From Setaria digitata (Eukaryota; Nematoda; Chromadorea; Rhabditida; Setariidae), in NCBI GenBank assembly GCA_003640385.1, contig RCAB01000456.1:1-48620 (forward strand): a DNA stretch of 48,620 nt, read 5' to 3'. Position numbers and translations under genes: made by a program. The first letter of the stretch is position 1. The number at the start of each line of letters is the position of its first letter. The notes below the pieces were generated by a model. It ran no database searches. It was not told the DNA's origin and worked only from the letters and a program-made list of their open reading frames with translations. Shown piece by piece: positions 26,731-39,683 of the stretch.

Positions 26731-27135
26731 CATAAGAGAGAAAAAAATCCCAGAATTAAATATTAAAATTGTTATATAAATATTTTTTTTTTTTTTGTTC
26801 CCTCTTTTTTATTTTTTAATATATTTTTTTTTTTCGAAATGAATATCGCGATTGTAACTGACACAACTGTACAATACAATTATAATTGTAATAGAAAAGA
26901 TGAATATGGGACAGGATTGATGATTTGGTTAGAAGATAATTGAAAGAGCATAGAAGGATGAGATTGAGATTGAGACTGAGACTGAGATTGAGATTCAGAC
27001 GAGATGAAACGAAACGGATTAACGGAAAAGAGACGGTGGAAAATCTTTTTTCCACCCCAATCCGTCAACCTCACTCTTCTTCATCTTTTTCAATAGAATA
27101 TTTTCCGAATCTCTTCAATTATTTCTGAATTACTG

Positions 27136-27161
27136 ATGATGATGATGATCATCATCATCAT
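27136..27161. repeat. 26-bp perfect palindrome, (ATG)n/(CAT)n around GATC
   Basis: ATGATGATGATGATC followed by ATCATCATCAT is fully self-complementary with no spacer, so it could form a cruciform. It looks like a GAT microsatellite that has met its own inverted copy. Confidence 0.85.
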
Positions 27162-27445
27162 ATTACGAGGAATGAAGGAAAACCGGTGGAGCGATGCAGG
27201 ATAGAAATGAGGTGTTAGTGTATTTTAAATAGAATAGACTGATACTTATTACTGTTACTTCTGCTACTAATATACAACTACCTAATAATACCAACTATCA
27301 TTACCGTTACAATTATTACAACCAACAGGTAGGTAGTTGCAATTAACGAGTATGAATGCATTCATGTTGATTACTATTACTATACACCATTATTATAATT
27401 ATCATCGTTATTATTATTATTACGAGTGAGAATAAAAATAATAGC

Positions 27446-27526
<81 letters not shown>

Positions 27527-27540
27527 AAGAAGAAGAAGAA
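27446..27540. repeat. Compound (AAT)n-(AAG)n microsatellite
   Basis: About 17 AAT triplets (27446-27497) change directly into about 14 AAG triplets (27498-27540), with degenerate GATAAT afterwards. The minus-strand Leu/Phe frame here is repeat-derived. Confidence 0.92.
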
Positions 27541-29025
27541 TACTGATAATGATAATGATAATAATAATAACAATAAATAATGCGACAAAAAAATAGTAAT
27601 AATATTATATGGCCTTAACTTGATTGTGGAAGGAATGAATTTATGAGTTTTTTTTTTTTTGGCTTAATCAAAGTAATATTGTATTGCTTTCCAATTTGAG
27701 TATTACCTTCATTCCTGAATTGTCAAATTTAATTGAATGAATGATGGTGAACGACAATCATCATCATCCTGTCCACTCTCTTCTCTGTTACTAAATAAAA
27801 TTATTCTTTTAATTTTAACAATTATATTCAGCAATTTAAATTTAAAAAAAATTTTTAAATAAAATATCAAAAAATGAGAACAAATAAGTGAAAAAATTAC
27901 AAGAATAGGTGATGATGTTAATGTTGATGATGATAATATGCTGATGATGTTTGATAGCTGAAGGTAGTTGCATAAAATTATAGAAAATTATTATAAATCC
28001 ATTTTTATGTTATTAATATTTCAGTTGATTATTTTTTCTCTTTTTCTCTTCCTGTTTCATGTTCTCATTTCGGCAAATTTCGTAAATCATCATATCATTT
28101 ACCATGTGATAATTTGTTTGCTTAAATTTCGCGAAAATAACTAAAAATTTGAAGTGAAACTGAAATATTCTGGAGTATTATGCATACATATGATAATTTT
28201 AGTTTACAGTAAAAATTTGTATCATGTATGATTTATTACTTATTAATTAAATTAATAATACAATTATTCCTGATATATATCAGGAACAATATATATATAT
28301 AAAATATACTCGCATATATATATATATTTTATATATATTATGTATATGTTATATATTCGTATATATATTCACTTATTTTTTATTTTAAACAAATAAAAAA
28401 GGACCAAAAAGAACGATCGTATAGTAAATGATGGTGTGATGATTTCTGAAAATAAAAAAAAGTTAAAATTTAAGATCAATTTAATTTGAAAAGAAGAAAA
28501 AGGATGATTTGCAAAATTATTATTTTCAAATGAAGATTTTTTTCGTCGGAAGGAAAAAAGAGGAAAATATAGCATTATTAGTGTATGACATCATTTCATT
28601 TTTGATTATTTAATTATAATTTAAATTAATTGATTTTTTTTGTATTATACTGTCTCTTATTTGAGAAAATAATAATAATATTTTTTTGTTTACTAAATTT
28701 CTTATGTTATTTGCATGTGATAAAAATTATCAACCGGAGAGTGGAATTTTAATCTGCTAGAGGAAAAACTAAAGAACTGGATGGAGATATAGCGGAAAGA
28801 GCAGAAAAAGAAGAAAATCAGGAAAGGGAGGAATATTTGAGAAGTACTTAAGCTTTATTCAGGTTATATGCAAAATTATTATTTCGTCTCTCATGTTCTA
28901 ATTGATAATTAATAACTATGGGTATAAATTAGTTCTTGTTAGTAGTTCCAAATCAAAATGTTTATTCGAAAAGAAATTTGAAAATTTGAAACTTCAAACT
29001 ACTATAGATTAGATTAGAATGCGAT

Positions 29026-29056
<31 letters not shown>

Positions 29057-32000
29057 CCAACCATGTGAAAAATAATAACAGTTAATTTTTACTAGTAATA
29101 ATTTCAATCATAATTTAATCACTATATAAAGTTAAACGAATCATCTAACTATTCTTTTTTCTTTTTTTTTTTTTTCGAAAAATATGAAATTTAAACAGCT
29201 TATAATGATACTGCTCATTTTCTTTCTTTTTTTTTACTCTTATTTTTTCTAATTTTCCTTTTTTTTATTTTTTAATTTGCACTTTATCAATGAATTAAAT
29301 CAAACAAATTAATAGAAGTAGGATGATATAAAGGAGAAAATAAAAAAAATTAATATCAATTTGCAAAAAAAAAAAAATTATATATATATATACCTTTCTT
29401 TTCATATTAAGTCATCATGAAAGAAGAGAATATGATGAATAATAAACGATTCGTTTCATCACTTTTTGTTTTTTTTGTTTTTTTTTTTTGGCTGGGAAAA
29501 AATAAATTTCATATCGAGATATTTCATCGAATCGATAAAAGGCTTCTTTAGAAGAAATGCTTAGATCTAAATTTGAGCCCCTTCAGTCTTCTTTCTCTCT
29601 TCTAACTATTTTCCCGAGCAGTATCAGCCAAAGTTTTGCTTTGCCTTTTATCTCTAAAAAAAAAAAAAAAAGAAAGAAAAATATGGAATAAATTAGCGAT
29701 GCTTCGAAAAGGAAAAAAAAAAAATTGTAGCCTTTTGCTTTGAAAGCACTCACTGATACTTCCCTTTCCTGCACTCCACAAAACAATTTAAAAAAAAAAA
29801 AAGTTTATTCTAAAAAGTGCTATTCACTGTTTAAACTTCTCCCATATTAACCACCTTCTCAATTCTTTCCCGTAATTCGTCATTCTGAGAATAATTCCAA
29901 AAATTGTTTTTTTTTTCTTCTTTTCTCTTTCTCTTTTTTTTGTTTTTCCCTTTTCATAATATGCAGTTCATTTATAGCATTTAATTAACTGGGATTGGTT
30001 TTAATTACCGAGCAAATTAATTTTTAGCTTAAAATTTTAGTATAAATTAAAAGACAGTTCACAACATGCAATTATAATTTTGATCATTTATGTATCAGAA
30101 ATTGCAACTTTTGTTGTTCAAATTTGTCTTTGCTTTAATGAGAAAAATAATTCATAATATTTAATGTGAAACGATTTAGAATTTCTTAATATAAATTTCT
30201 ATTTTAAATCATCTTTTCAATAGTAGTAATTGCAACAACAGATCGAATTCACAGACAGCGTAACTATCTGAGAGGTTGTGTAAAAATTTATCATGACGAG
30301 ACCGTTTGTTAACCAAATAAGCCAGGTGAGCAAACTCAATTACAATTTTGTCAATATATTTAGTAATTCATAAAAGATTTATGAATCAGTAAAAGAAATC
30401 CAGGACTAAATAATCTGAGTAAATTTATATTTTAAGTAGGTCCAGTTATTTAATCCTTATTAAATGATAATCAATCAGTTTTTAAGAGAATGAAATCGAG
30501 AAATTTAATTTAATTTCAGTCTTACTCATATTCAAATGAGGACAATCTGCCAGTGCTAATTAAATTGGCAATGACATTTGTATCAATTCTCTGTATGAAA
30601 TTAATTAAATCGTATATTATTACTAACTTTTTGTTTCTATCTTATATTTCATCATTCCTAATACTTCCTAATATTAGTAAAGAATTAAAATTCTAGTTTT
30701 ATTTTAAATTTAAAAATTTTAGTAGATGAAGTTGAGTGACAATGAAAGAGTAGTAGTGACATTGTTTATTACCATATGCAAAAGGAAAAAGAAAATGAAA
30801 AAATAAGAAAGGAGGGCAGTGAATTTTATTCCTAAGACGAATGGTTGAGGATAAGGTGAAGGAGTTACAATTGGTTGCCTATTGGATGGGGTAAATTTCT
30901 CGCTCCACCCATTTCCTTCATTCATTCCACAGTCATTTCATATGTTTCAGTGTTCTTTTCTGCATTTGGTTGAATTTTTATATTTTCATTAATTCCACTC
31001 TTTCCATTTCCAATCAATTACTTCACCAATTTTGCTATCGTTTCTCACAATCTGTTTCATTACTTTCATCTATTTTTCTTTATGTATTTTGTATTATTCA
31101 ATTTTGATTTTCAGTTACATAATTTTTTGTCAGTTTACTCTTGTTTTTTTCTTCGTCATTATAATGTAGCATTATATATCTAATAAAGATTTAATATTTC
31201 AAAATTCCAATTTACGTCAATATTTTTTCTCTGCTTTCTTTTTCTAGATCTCTTTATATTTTCTTTTTTCTCTTTTCGTCATCTGAAGCAAAAAAGAAAA
31301 AAAATTTCCATGCAAAAAAAAAAGAATTCACACTTTCACGTGGCTTTTTTTTACTGCCATCACTATCGTTAATAGTATTATCATGGATACCAATAGCAGC
31401 CAGGAGCTTTTTTTCTCCTCTCGAAAATTATATCAGAAACTGTTAAAATCAGTTTCTACCGCCTTTTACATCCACCAAACTGTCAGTTTTCTCCATCCGT
31501 TTTCTATTTCATTAACTTCTCTCTGATTGTAAAGGTATCCTTACAATATTATATTGTATTTTACCAAACGAAATTTGCACCTTTTTCCTGGTTATTGATA
31601 AATGTTTAACTACCGATGAGATAAGATACTTATGGATATGATCTAACAATATCTGAGCTTTTATCTGAGATGCATCATAATCATTTTACATGATATTCTC
31701 TAGTTAATTATTTCATTCGGATTCTCCTTTAAAATACTTATTTTCTGCACTTACGCAGCATATGTTTACTGTTATGCTGTCTCAAATATATGGCATAGTT
31801 TAGTAAATTTAACAATGATTATAAGCTCAAATCTTAATTAAACAACAATGGTTAATTTAGTTCGTCGAATGTATAAATCAGGCTACATATTGGCTCAAAA
31901 TAAATACTTTTTCTGTTTCATTAATTTTTCATTCTTTTTACTGAATTTAACCATTCACAACTGTTATTAGCTACATACAAACAAACCTGACTAGTCAATT

Positions 32001-32486
32001 ACATATCACATAGTTAATTCTCAACATTTCTTCCATTTTTTCTTGCAATCATTTAAACAAAATTTTTTGCATCACATTTTTTGTAGTCTTTAAATTGCAA
32101 AACAAAGATTATTTTAAAATCTTTAAACTCGCTTATATATCTGTTTCAGAAAAAATATGATCTAATTTCACCACTGCAGGGAAGAAGCATCATTAATTGA
32201 ATAATTGTCATTAATATTATATTTTTAAAATCCAAAACGACAAATTCTTCTGTAAAAATTGCAACCATAATGATGATCTTTGTTTCTAAGAAAAAAAAAT
32301 CACCGTTTTAGAAATTGCATGCAATTGTAATGTTAAATTTGTCTAATCTAAAATTTATAATACAAAACCAAAAATAATAGTCCTCTTTTGCAATGATTGC
32401 AATTTTTTTTTTTGTATTGGAAGAAAAAAGATGAGAAAGATGGATAATAATGATGGTTTATGTTTATAATAAATAATAGTAATAAT

Positions 32487-32489
32487 AAC

Positions 32490-32530
<41 letters not shown>
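32487..32530. repeat. (AAT)n microsatellite
   Basis: About 14 ATA/AAT triplets next to AAATAAATAATGG. Confidence 0.9.
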
Positions 32531-32537
<7 letters not shown>

Positions 32538-32698
32538 ATGGTGATGGTTAATACTGTTGATGAGCTATTTCACATGATGTATTGTAATTCATTGGGCTTA
32601 AAAATGTTTTAGGATCACTTCTCCATATTTTTCTTCCACTTTCCACCATATTTTCATCGAGGTAAAAAAAAACAATCCCTACACGACAGAAAAGGTCG

Positions 32699-32735
32699 AG
32701 AGAGAGAGAGAGAAAGAGAGAGAAGAAGAAGAAAT
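32699..32735. repeat. (GA)n/(GAA)n purine tract
   Basis: AGAGAGAGAGAGAAAGAGAG and GAAGAAGAAG. It contributes to the long minus-strand pyrimidine-encoded Phe/Leu/Ser frame at 32548-33177, which I do not accept as a gene. Confidence 0.85.
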
Positions 32736-33214
32736 GAGAAGTGAATGCTTTACCGGTTAGGAAAGAAATAGAAAGAAATTGAAAAATAATAGGATGATTT
32801 AAAAAGTTGAAAATACAGGGAGTTATGATGATATAACGATAGCGAGATATGAGATATAGTAGTGTCAGAGTTATGAACAATATGAGAGTACCGGTATATG
32901 AGGTATGATCATACACGGAATACAGGTGGCATGAATATACGGAATTACGGGGTTGGATACGGGGACAGGGGAGAAAGTAGAGGGGAAAATTAACAATGAA
33001 AAGAAAGGAGAAAGAAAGAAACAGTAGAAAAGGAAAAAAATATCGAAGGAAAAAGAAAAGAAGAAAAATAGGATAGCGAAAAAAATGAAGAAAAAGGGGA
33101 CAAGAAAAAAAAGGGAAAGGGAGAGAGAGTAATTTTAGAAATAGTAAATGGAAAAAAAAAATGAATCTGCGGATCATAAAGATGTTTATTTGCTACAGCA
33201 ATCATCACTCATCA

Positions 33215-33355
33215 TCATCACTATCATTATTATTATTATTATTATTATTGTTATCATTATTAACGCTATTACTGTTCATGAATATTATTATTATCAGCAA
33301 TAACAATAGTAATAATATTAATAATAATAGTAATAATAATAATAATGATAATAAC
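33215..33355. repeat. ATT then AAT triplet tracts facing each other
   Basis: (ATT)n at 33219-33250 and degenerate (AAT)n at 33290-33355, partly complementary, so a hairpin is possible. Confidence 0.8.
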
Positions 33356-33430
33356 AATGACCGGTTACCAAGCAAGGAGTAAAGGAAGCAGACGACGACA
33401 GATGTAAGAGGATCTCTTTTCATTTCGAAC

Positions 33431-33484
33431 TCCTCCTCCTCCTCCTCCTCCTCCTCCTCCTCCTCCTCCTCCTCCTCCTCCTCC
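33431..33484. repeat. (TCC)18 microsatellite
   Basis: Eighteen uninterrupted TCC triplets; the other strand is (GGA)18, a known class of G-rich structure-forming repeat. It is the longest pure trinucleotide run in the window with high GC. Confidence 0.93.
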
Positions 33485-36400
33485 TTTTCTCCTCCACCTC
33501 CTTCACTTTCTTCTTTTCTATCTTCTCTCTCTTTATCTCCTCCTATTTTATCATTTGTTTAAGGTTCATTTCTCCTTTCTTTCTGTTCCTTGTTATTTGT
33601 ATTTTCTTTTATTATCATCTTCTTCCTTCTCTCTCTCTCGCTCTCTTTCTCTTTTCTCTTCTTCTCTTCCCCCGCCTACTTATTTCAAAAAAAAAAAATT
33701 TCTTCCTTTCATTGCAAAATCTATCAGTAGTTGATGAAATATTTCGATGATACGGTTATTTGCTCAATCATTTTACTGTCTTTGCAAAAAGAGAAAAGAA
33801 AAAAAAAATTTTTTTCTCCCGCTCTTTAATTTATCCTCATTTTCTTTCTTTCTCTTCCTCAGAATATTTCGTTTCTTGTCTTAAGTGTTTTCCATTATTC
33901 AGCTACAGTAGCTTTTTTTTTTTTTTTAAACATTATCTTAGATGCTATTGTTAGAAAAGAGGTCAAAAATGAACAAGATTACGGTACCAGTAAAATGTCA
34001 CCTAAAGGATATACAATGTTTTGATGAATTTTCGTCTCATTTCCGCCTTATTTTTGTCCTTTCCTTCTTTTTCCCTAATTTAAAGATGCAAATGATCATT
34101 TTTGTTAGATGTAATTTAAATGGCTTTTCAAACAAATCCATCTTTGGATAGTTTTTCGTAAAACTAACAGCGATGTCTCTGTTAATTACATGTAATTTAT
34201 TTTGGTTAAAGCATTTTCAAATTAATTGTAATATGTAGATAATTTTTCAACTTATTCTACTTTATATTGTTTTCTAAACTTATAAATCGCTGCATAGTTT
34301 TTCAAACCAATTAATATCCCTTTTTAATTACATCTAATTCAGTTTGATTGGAAAGTAATCTCAAATTATAAAACAGTTAAACGACTCAATATCTATCACT
34401 TATATCTGAAAGTTTTGCAAGAAGAACTGTTTAAAATCAATAATCTATATATGCTATTTCCGAACATTTTTATCGTGAAAATTATATTTTTAATTGTAGT
34501 CTAATTCCGAACAGAACCAATTCCTGATCTGGTTTTCACTAATCCTAAACATCTCATCATCAACATCACCATCAGTTAAGAATTGTTTTTGAAATTGCAC
34601 ATTAATGGTATATCTGAGAGAAAGAGAGAATTGGTTGACTAAGAAACAACCCCTCGACAGTTTATCGTTTGATTTAGAAGCGTATACATAGATGACGCTT
34701 CTTTGGTACCTTTCTAACAATACAGTTTGTTGATTCAGCATTTCTCGGATTGTATCACTATGCCTCTTTGTACAAACCAATCATTTCATTTCACTGATAA
34801 GCATTCTTCTTCCTTTCTCTCATAATATAAAGAAACTATCTTAAAAAAAAAAAAAAAATTAAAATAAAAAATAAGATTGTTATTTTGCAGTAAACTCTAA
34901 CAGTGCGTTTTGGAATTAAATTTAGCCTTTTAGTCTGTTAGAGCTGGCTTGAAAAGAAATTTCAGGACAGGCTAAAAATTAAGGAGATAGATTTTTTCAT
35001 ATAACGAAATATTAAAATTTTTCGAAACCAAACTCATTGCTAAAAAGATAAAATTCTTCATAAATTCAAAAGAGTTTGGACTAATCTTGCAGCTCAATCT
35101 GAACTACTTTAAACGATATATTCGCTTAGTGTATAAGTGATAACTGAGAAAATAAATAAATAAAATTAACAAACATGCAGACAAAATAGCTTAAAACTAA
35201 AAGGTCCATCTTTTGCAGCTAAATCTTTTTGTTAGCATCAAGTTTATAAATAATTCATTCATTGCTTCTGATTGAAGTATGAAAAAGACAATAATATATT
35301 AAAAAGAATTTATTGAAAAGGAAAGAATTAAAAGGATTAAAATTAAAAAGAGAATTCTTCTTTAGAACATCTAATATTAAAAGTTTCTAAATACTTTGTT
35401 TTAAATATAATTCTACCCTAATGTTCTTCTAAATTCTACAGGATATGTATTAGAAAATTGCCCTATTCATTATAAATGCAACGCTATCATTTAACATGTC
35501 AGAAATTTTCAACTAAAGTTTCATCTTAAAAATTTCTTATTCTCTTTTTTCCAAGGAAGTAATTGAAATTATTTCCAAAAACTGATGTTAAATTAAATTT
35601 AAATTAAGTACTTATTATTAAGACTTTGCAACCTAACTTTCCTTTTTTCCCTTTCTTTATCTTTTCGCTTTCTTTTGTATAAGTTATTTTCAATTTCAAA
35701 AACTTTATAATATTATAAATCAAGTTAGAAAAATAGCAATTTTAGTCGCCACTTAAACCAATTTAAAAATTTTTGTTAAAATCGCATATTCAGTTCCAAA
35801 TTTTCATTCAGTATAGACTTAGAACTTCCATTAAAACCATCATTTCAGCTTTTTTATTTCTCTTTTTTTTACAAATTTAATTATCCCTTACATTCCTGTT
35901 CATCATTTCGTTTTCGCTTAATTAATCGAGATGAAAAGAAAAAAAAGAAAAGGAAAGGGTATATATACATATATGAAGTAATTTTCAATTGATTTATTCC
36001 ATAATTATTCATAATATCTTTTTCAACAACATATTCTTGTACAGAAAATATGGCGCAATGCATAAGAAAAAAAACTATTGAAAAAAGAATTAATTAAGCA
36101 GGAAAAGATGTTAGAAAGAGAAAATAAGCAAGAAATAATAACTTATGATAACTTAAGAGAATTAAAGATATATAAATATTACTTTAAAAATATTTTAAAA
36201 TTATTTATTGTAAATTTTTGTAAAGCATTCATTTTGCTCTTTAATACACTTTTTCTGATATTATCTCTTCCCTTCCACCAATCATCAAACAATACGGATT
36301 ATGACTGATAGATATACTTCACAGTAAATCTCTCTCCCTTTCTTTTTTTCTCCCTTCCTCTCTCTCTCTCTCTTTCTCTCTCTCCTTCTATCCCATCTTT

Positions 36401-37761
36401 CGCTTTTTCCATTGCTGTAAAATTTTTATTCCCATTTTTCTACTTTTTCAATTTTATGTCAACTACACATGTCATATTATACATCTCCTCTACCTGTCCC
36501 CCTTTCCATTCCTCAATCACACCTCCAATTTTTTCGTATCTCTCTTCTACCTGTTTCGTTTATACAGGTGGCCTATTTTGTACTGTTTATATGTAATATG
36601 TAATAGATATGTCTGTCTCTGTGTGTTTGTGTGTCTGTACATAGAATATGAATACAGTCGTTGACACTATTCTTTAGATGATATGTAAATTAAGGAAGAT
36701 TAATCCAAATTTTTAAGTGTCTCGAAAGACTGAGTAGATTTGATGAGTGTAGTATGTATTACGTATACATGAATATTAATAAAAATGATAATAGTGATGG
36801 AAATAATTATACTGTATGTTATTTATTACAAGTAAAAATATACAACTATAATACATACAAATAATATTGCTAGTAGTGATAATGAAATGATAATTATGAT
36901 ATTTACACAATTATATAAATATGGATATGAATCAGTGAAGGATGAACTTGTATGAATAATGATGATAATAATTTTGATAATTCTATGAGTATATGTTATA
37001 GATTGCAATTGATTATTAAGATCAAATAATAGTAATTATAACAGTAACAAATATATAATTTAGGTGAACACAGTAGCGTGAATCTAAAAATTTTCCCCAT
37101 AATAATTATTATACGGTATTTTCAATTCTCTTTGTTCGTTAATTAACTAATTTATTTTTTTACATAATAACAAATGAATCGTTTGCTTTATTATCTGACT
37201 AATTAATAAAGTTTTGTATTTGCAGCAGCTTTTAATTAAATCGATTAAGAGAAGACCAAAAAAAAGACAAAAATTTATTAGAAGAGGCACAAAGTTCTCA
37301 TTTTATGTTTCCCTGTTTAATTACGAGTAACACAAACAGTATCTACTGGAAAGAAAAAAAGCAGAACTTTTCAAAAATTTCATTTAGCAACTAAATAAGC
37401 TCTAGATTTTTATAATTTCATTTAAATTTTCATAATTTGAGCACAATTAGAATGATAATTTCCATAAAACTTTTTTTGATGTGTGAATTTAATTTGCTTT
37501 TTTTTTTCCTAAATTTTACTAGTGTATCTCAGTGCTTTTCTGTCAATGCTAATTTTTGCTCTGAAAATATTGGAATAATATATATAATCCTCAATGTTTC
37601 ATTTTCCTTCTGTATTTTAATAAGGAGGGGAGAAGAAATTAGAAATTAGATTATACTTATCATTTAATATTCATTTTGCTCAGTTATAAAATTCGGTACA
37701 AACAGAGAAGAGGATGAAATGCGATTGGAGACCGAAATTTGATAGGCATCGAGTTACTGTA

Positions 37762-37772
37762 AGATAAGATAA
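37762..37772 (+). promoter_or_regulatory. Overlapping tandem GATA-factor sites upstream of pros-1
   Basis: AGATAAGATAA, two overlapping AGATAA sites about 1.5 kb upstream of the start codon, in a non-microsatellite patch (37685-37800). A similar AGATAAGATA lies at 31619-31628. GATA cores are frequent in AT-rich DNA, so confidence is low. Confidence 0.25.
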
Positions 37773-38239
37773 AATGAAATAGGCTGATATACAATTATCT
37801 TAAAGCTGCAAAATTATTGTAATTCCTTTTGCATTTAATCACTGTTTAATAATTTGGTTAATTAACACTTTAAACAATTTGAGATCTGTTTTACATAATA
37901 AAATTTCAGGTATTACAAGTAATTATGCATTTAAATGATGAAATTTCCACACAATAAATAGTTTCAAATTACTATAACCAATATAATTTAATCTTTTTTT
38001 TGAAAGAATTTAATTAACTTTCTTCAATAACTGAATTTCAAAAAGTGTCCAACGCTTTCAAATTGCAATTCTTAAATTATATGCTAGACAGGCTTATATC
38101 GAAGTCAACATTGCACTACTTCCGTTCTCAGATGCCATTTGAAAATGGAAATAATAATAGAAAATGTTTAAAAAAAAACAAACAAATAGCTAGTTTAAAG
38201 AAAAGAAAGAATAATATTATTTTAAATAAGCAAAAATTA

Positions 38240-38578
38240 AAAACGGAACATTCCTAAAAATTTATGGAAATTTAAGAAATAAACAATGTAAACCTGTCAT
38301 CAATTTTGCTATATCGCCATATTTATTAGTTTAGTTTAGTTTCATTTTCTTTTTTTTTGCAATACTTTGATTACTTAATTGATAAATGAAATTTTTACTC
38401 ATANGAAAACGGAGCATTCCTAAAAATTTATGGAAATTTAAGAAATAAACAATGTAAACCTTCCATCAATTTTGCTATATCGCCATATTTACTTGTTTAG
38501 TTTAGTTTTATTTTCCATTTTCTTTTTTTTTTTGCAATACTTTGATTACTTAATTGATAAATGAAATTTTTACTCATA
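38240..38578. repeat. ~165-bp duplication across single N (38404)
   Basis: AAACGGARCATTCCTAAAAA through GATAAATGAAATTTTTACTC occurs on both sides of the N, with a few substitutions and a short indel in a T-rich stretch. Probable false duplication about 0.7-1 kb upstream of pros-1. Confidence 0.88.
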
Positions 38579-39278
38579 TGAATGATATTATAATTTCTCA
38601 TTGCTACTTTATTCTATATCATTTCATTTCCAAAGCTCTTTCGTATCATATCATTTAACTTTTTATCAATTCCTAAATTCTCATCATGCTTTAGTTTTAT
38701 GTGTTTATTGAACATTATTATTCTACATGCAAAAGGGAGCTCACCAATCTAAACATCTTCATCACCGATGAATTCTTAAAATGCAAAAAAGCAAAAATAG
38801 AAATAGCAAACTAAGTTGATAAATATATCTGTAAATATAGCAAAATATTGATAACATCACTAATAATTACTGGTAAATAAGATTCTTCATGTAGTATCTT
38901 CATTATTAATGAATTATTATGAACTTTTTTTTTTTTTGAAAAGGGAAAAGAATAAAGCAGTTTGATGAAAAAAGTAGGTAAAGATTATTTTTAATAATGA
39001 TATCAATGATATTATGGATAGATTTTTATCACAGTAATAATACTACTAACAATGGATCAGCACATTTTTGCATTATAGATATCGTTCTCATACTTATCTC
39101 TTAATTTCCCTATATTTGTTTTATATTATTTTGTTTTCTTTTCATTTGTTTGTTTGTTTTTTTTACGAAATAAAAAATTTGCAATGATTTTTTTTCTTTT
39201 TTTAAATAATCAATCATCCCACATATGTAAATATATTATTGCTTAAGAAAACGAAACAATATCAAAACGGATCGGTTG

Positions 39279-39683
39279 ATGTCCTCGGGGGAAACACTAT
39301 CTCAAGCGTTAAATAGATCATCATCATCATTTATTACTCGTCATCAAATTTCGGGCTTCCCACTATTTACCCAATTAGCCCAGCAACAGCAGCAGCAACA
39401 ACAACAACAACAACAACAACAACAGCAGCAACAACAGCAACAACAACACCATCACCAACAACAACAACAACAACATCATCTTCATCATCATTATCTTCAT
39501 CATCCTCAATACCATCCTTTTCAACAACAGCAACAACTACATCAACCGTCGACTATTGCTGCTATTAATAGCTATAACAATAACAATAACAGCAGTACTA
39601 GCAACTCACCACCACAGAATCGTATAAAGCTGAAGCGGCAACGGCAACGTGTTGACGCTGGTGAACCACGTAATCCTTATCAG
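39279..39683 (+). CDS. pros-1: pros-1 coding exon 1 (residues 1-135, polyQ/H)
   Basis: Starts at the first ATG after an upstream in-frame stop (TAA at 39228) and ends CCTTATCAG|GTACAA in phase 0. It encodes a Ser-rich start, a 22-residue Gln tract (Q35-Q56, mixed CAA/CAG), a His/Gln stretch, an Asn/Ser stretch and a basic patch KLKRQRQR that may be an NLS. The only AG between the upstream stop and the ATG is a weak CTTAAG at 39247, so exon 1 could extend upstream as 5'UTR or be joined to an earlier exon. The 3' border is firm; the start is likely but not proven. Confidence 0.8.

Larger units (their letters stand above)
22280..30290. other. AT-rich non-coding stretch with a GT-rich patch at 24850-24920
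   Basis: Includes degenerate ATT/ATC triplet sequence (23700-24140), a G/T-rich patch with several GGGTG groups (24855-24920), a non-repetitive block at 25020-25135 with CACCTG boxes and TATATAAAAG, and two N seams. No gene recognised. Confidence 0.6.
30326..39278. other. Upstream region of pros-1, no accepted coding exon
   Basis: Mostly AT-rich. Non-repetitive islands at 31320-31530, 34490-34780, 36460-36700 and 37685-37800 could hold regulatory elements or noncoding 5' exons. The rest is microsatellite and homopolymer sequence. Confidence 0.55.

Noticed and set aside
29997..30015. GGTTTTAATTACCGAGC resembling the nematode spliced leader SL1
   Set aside because: Only the first ten or so bases are similar. 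The CAAGTTTGAG part and an Sm-type site with donor are missing.
32548..33177. 209-codon minus-strand Phe/Leu/Ser-rich frame
   Set aside because: It comes from purine-rich (GA/GAA/GGAAA) sequence on the plus strand. The residue mix follows base composition and no membrane-protein family is recognisable.
38045..38257. 70-codon frame upstream of pros-1 (FKLQFLNYMLDRL...)
   Set aside because: Lys/Asn-rich end driven by A-rich sequence, no ATG at the frame start, overlaps the start of a probable false duplication, and has no recognised similarity.
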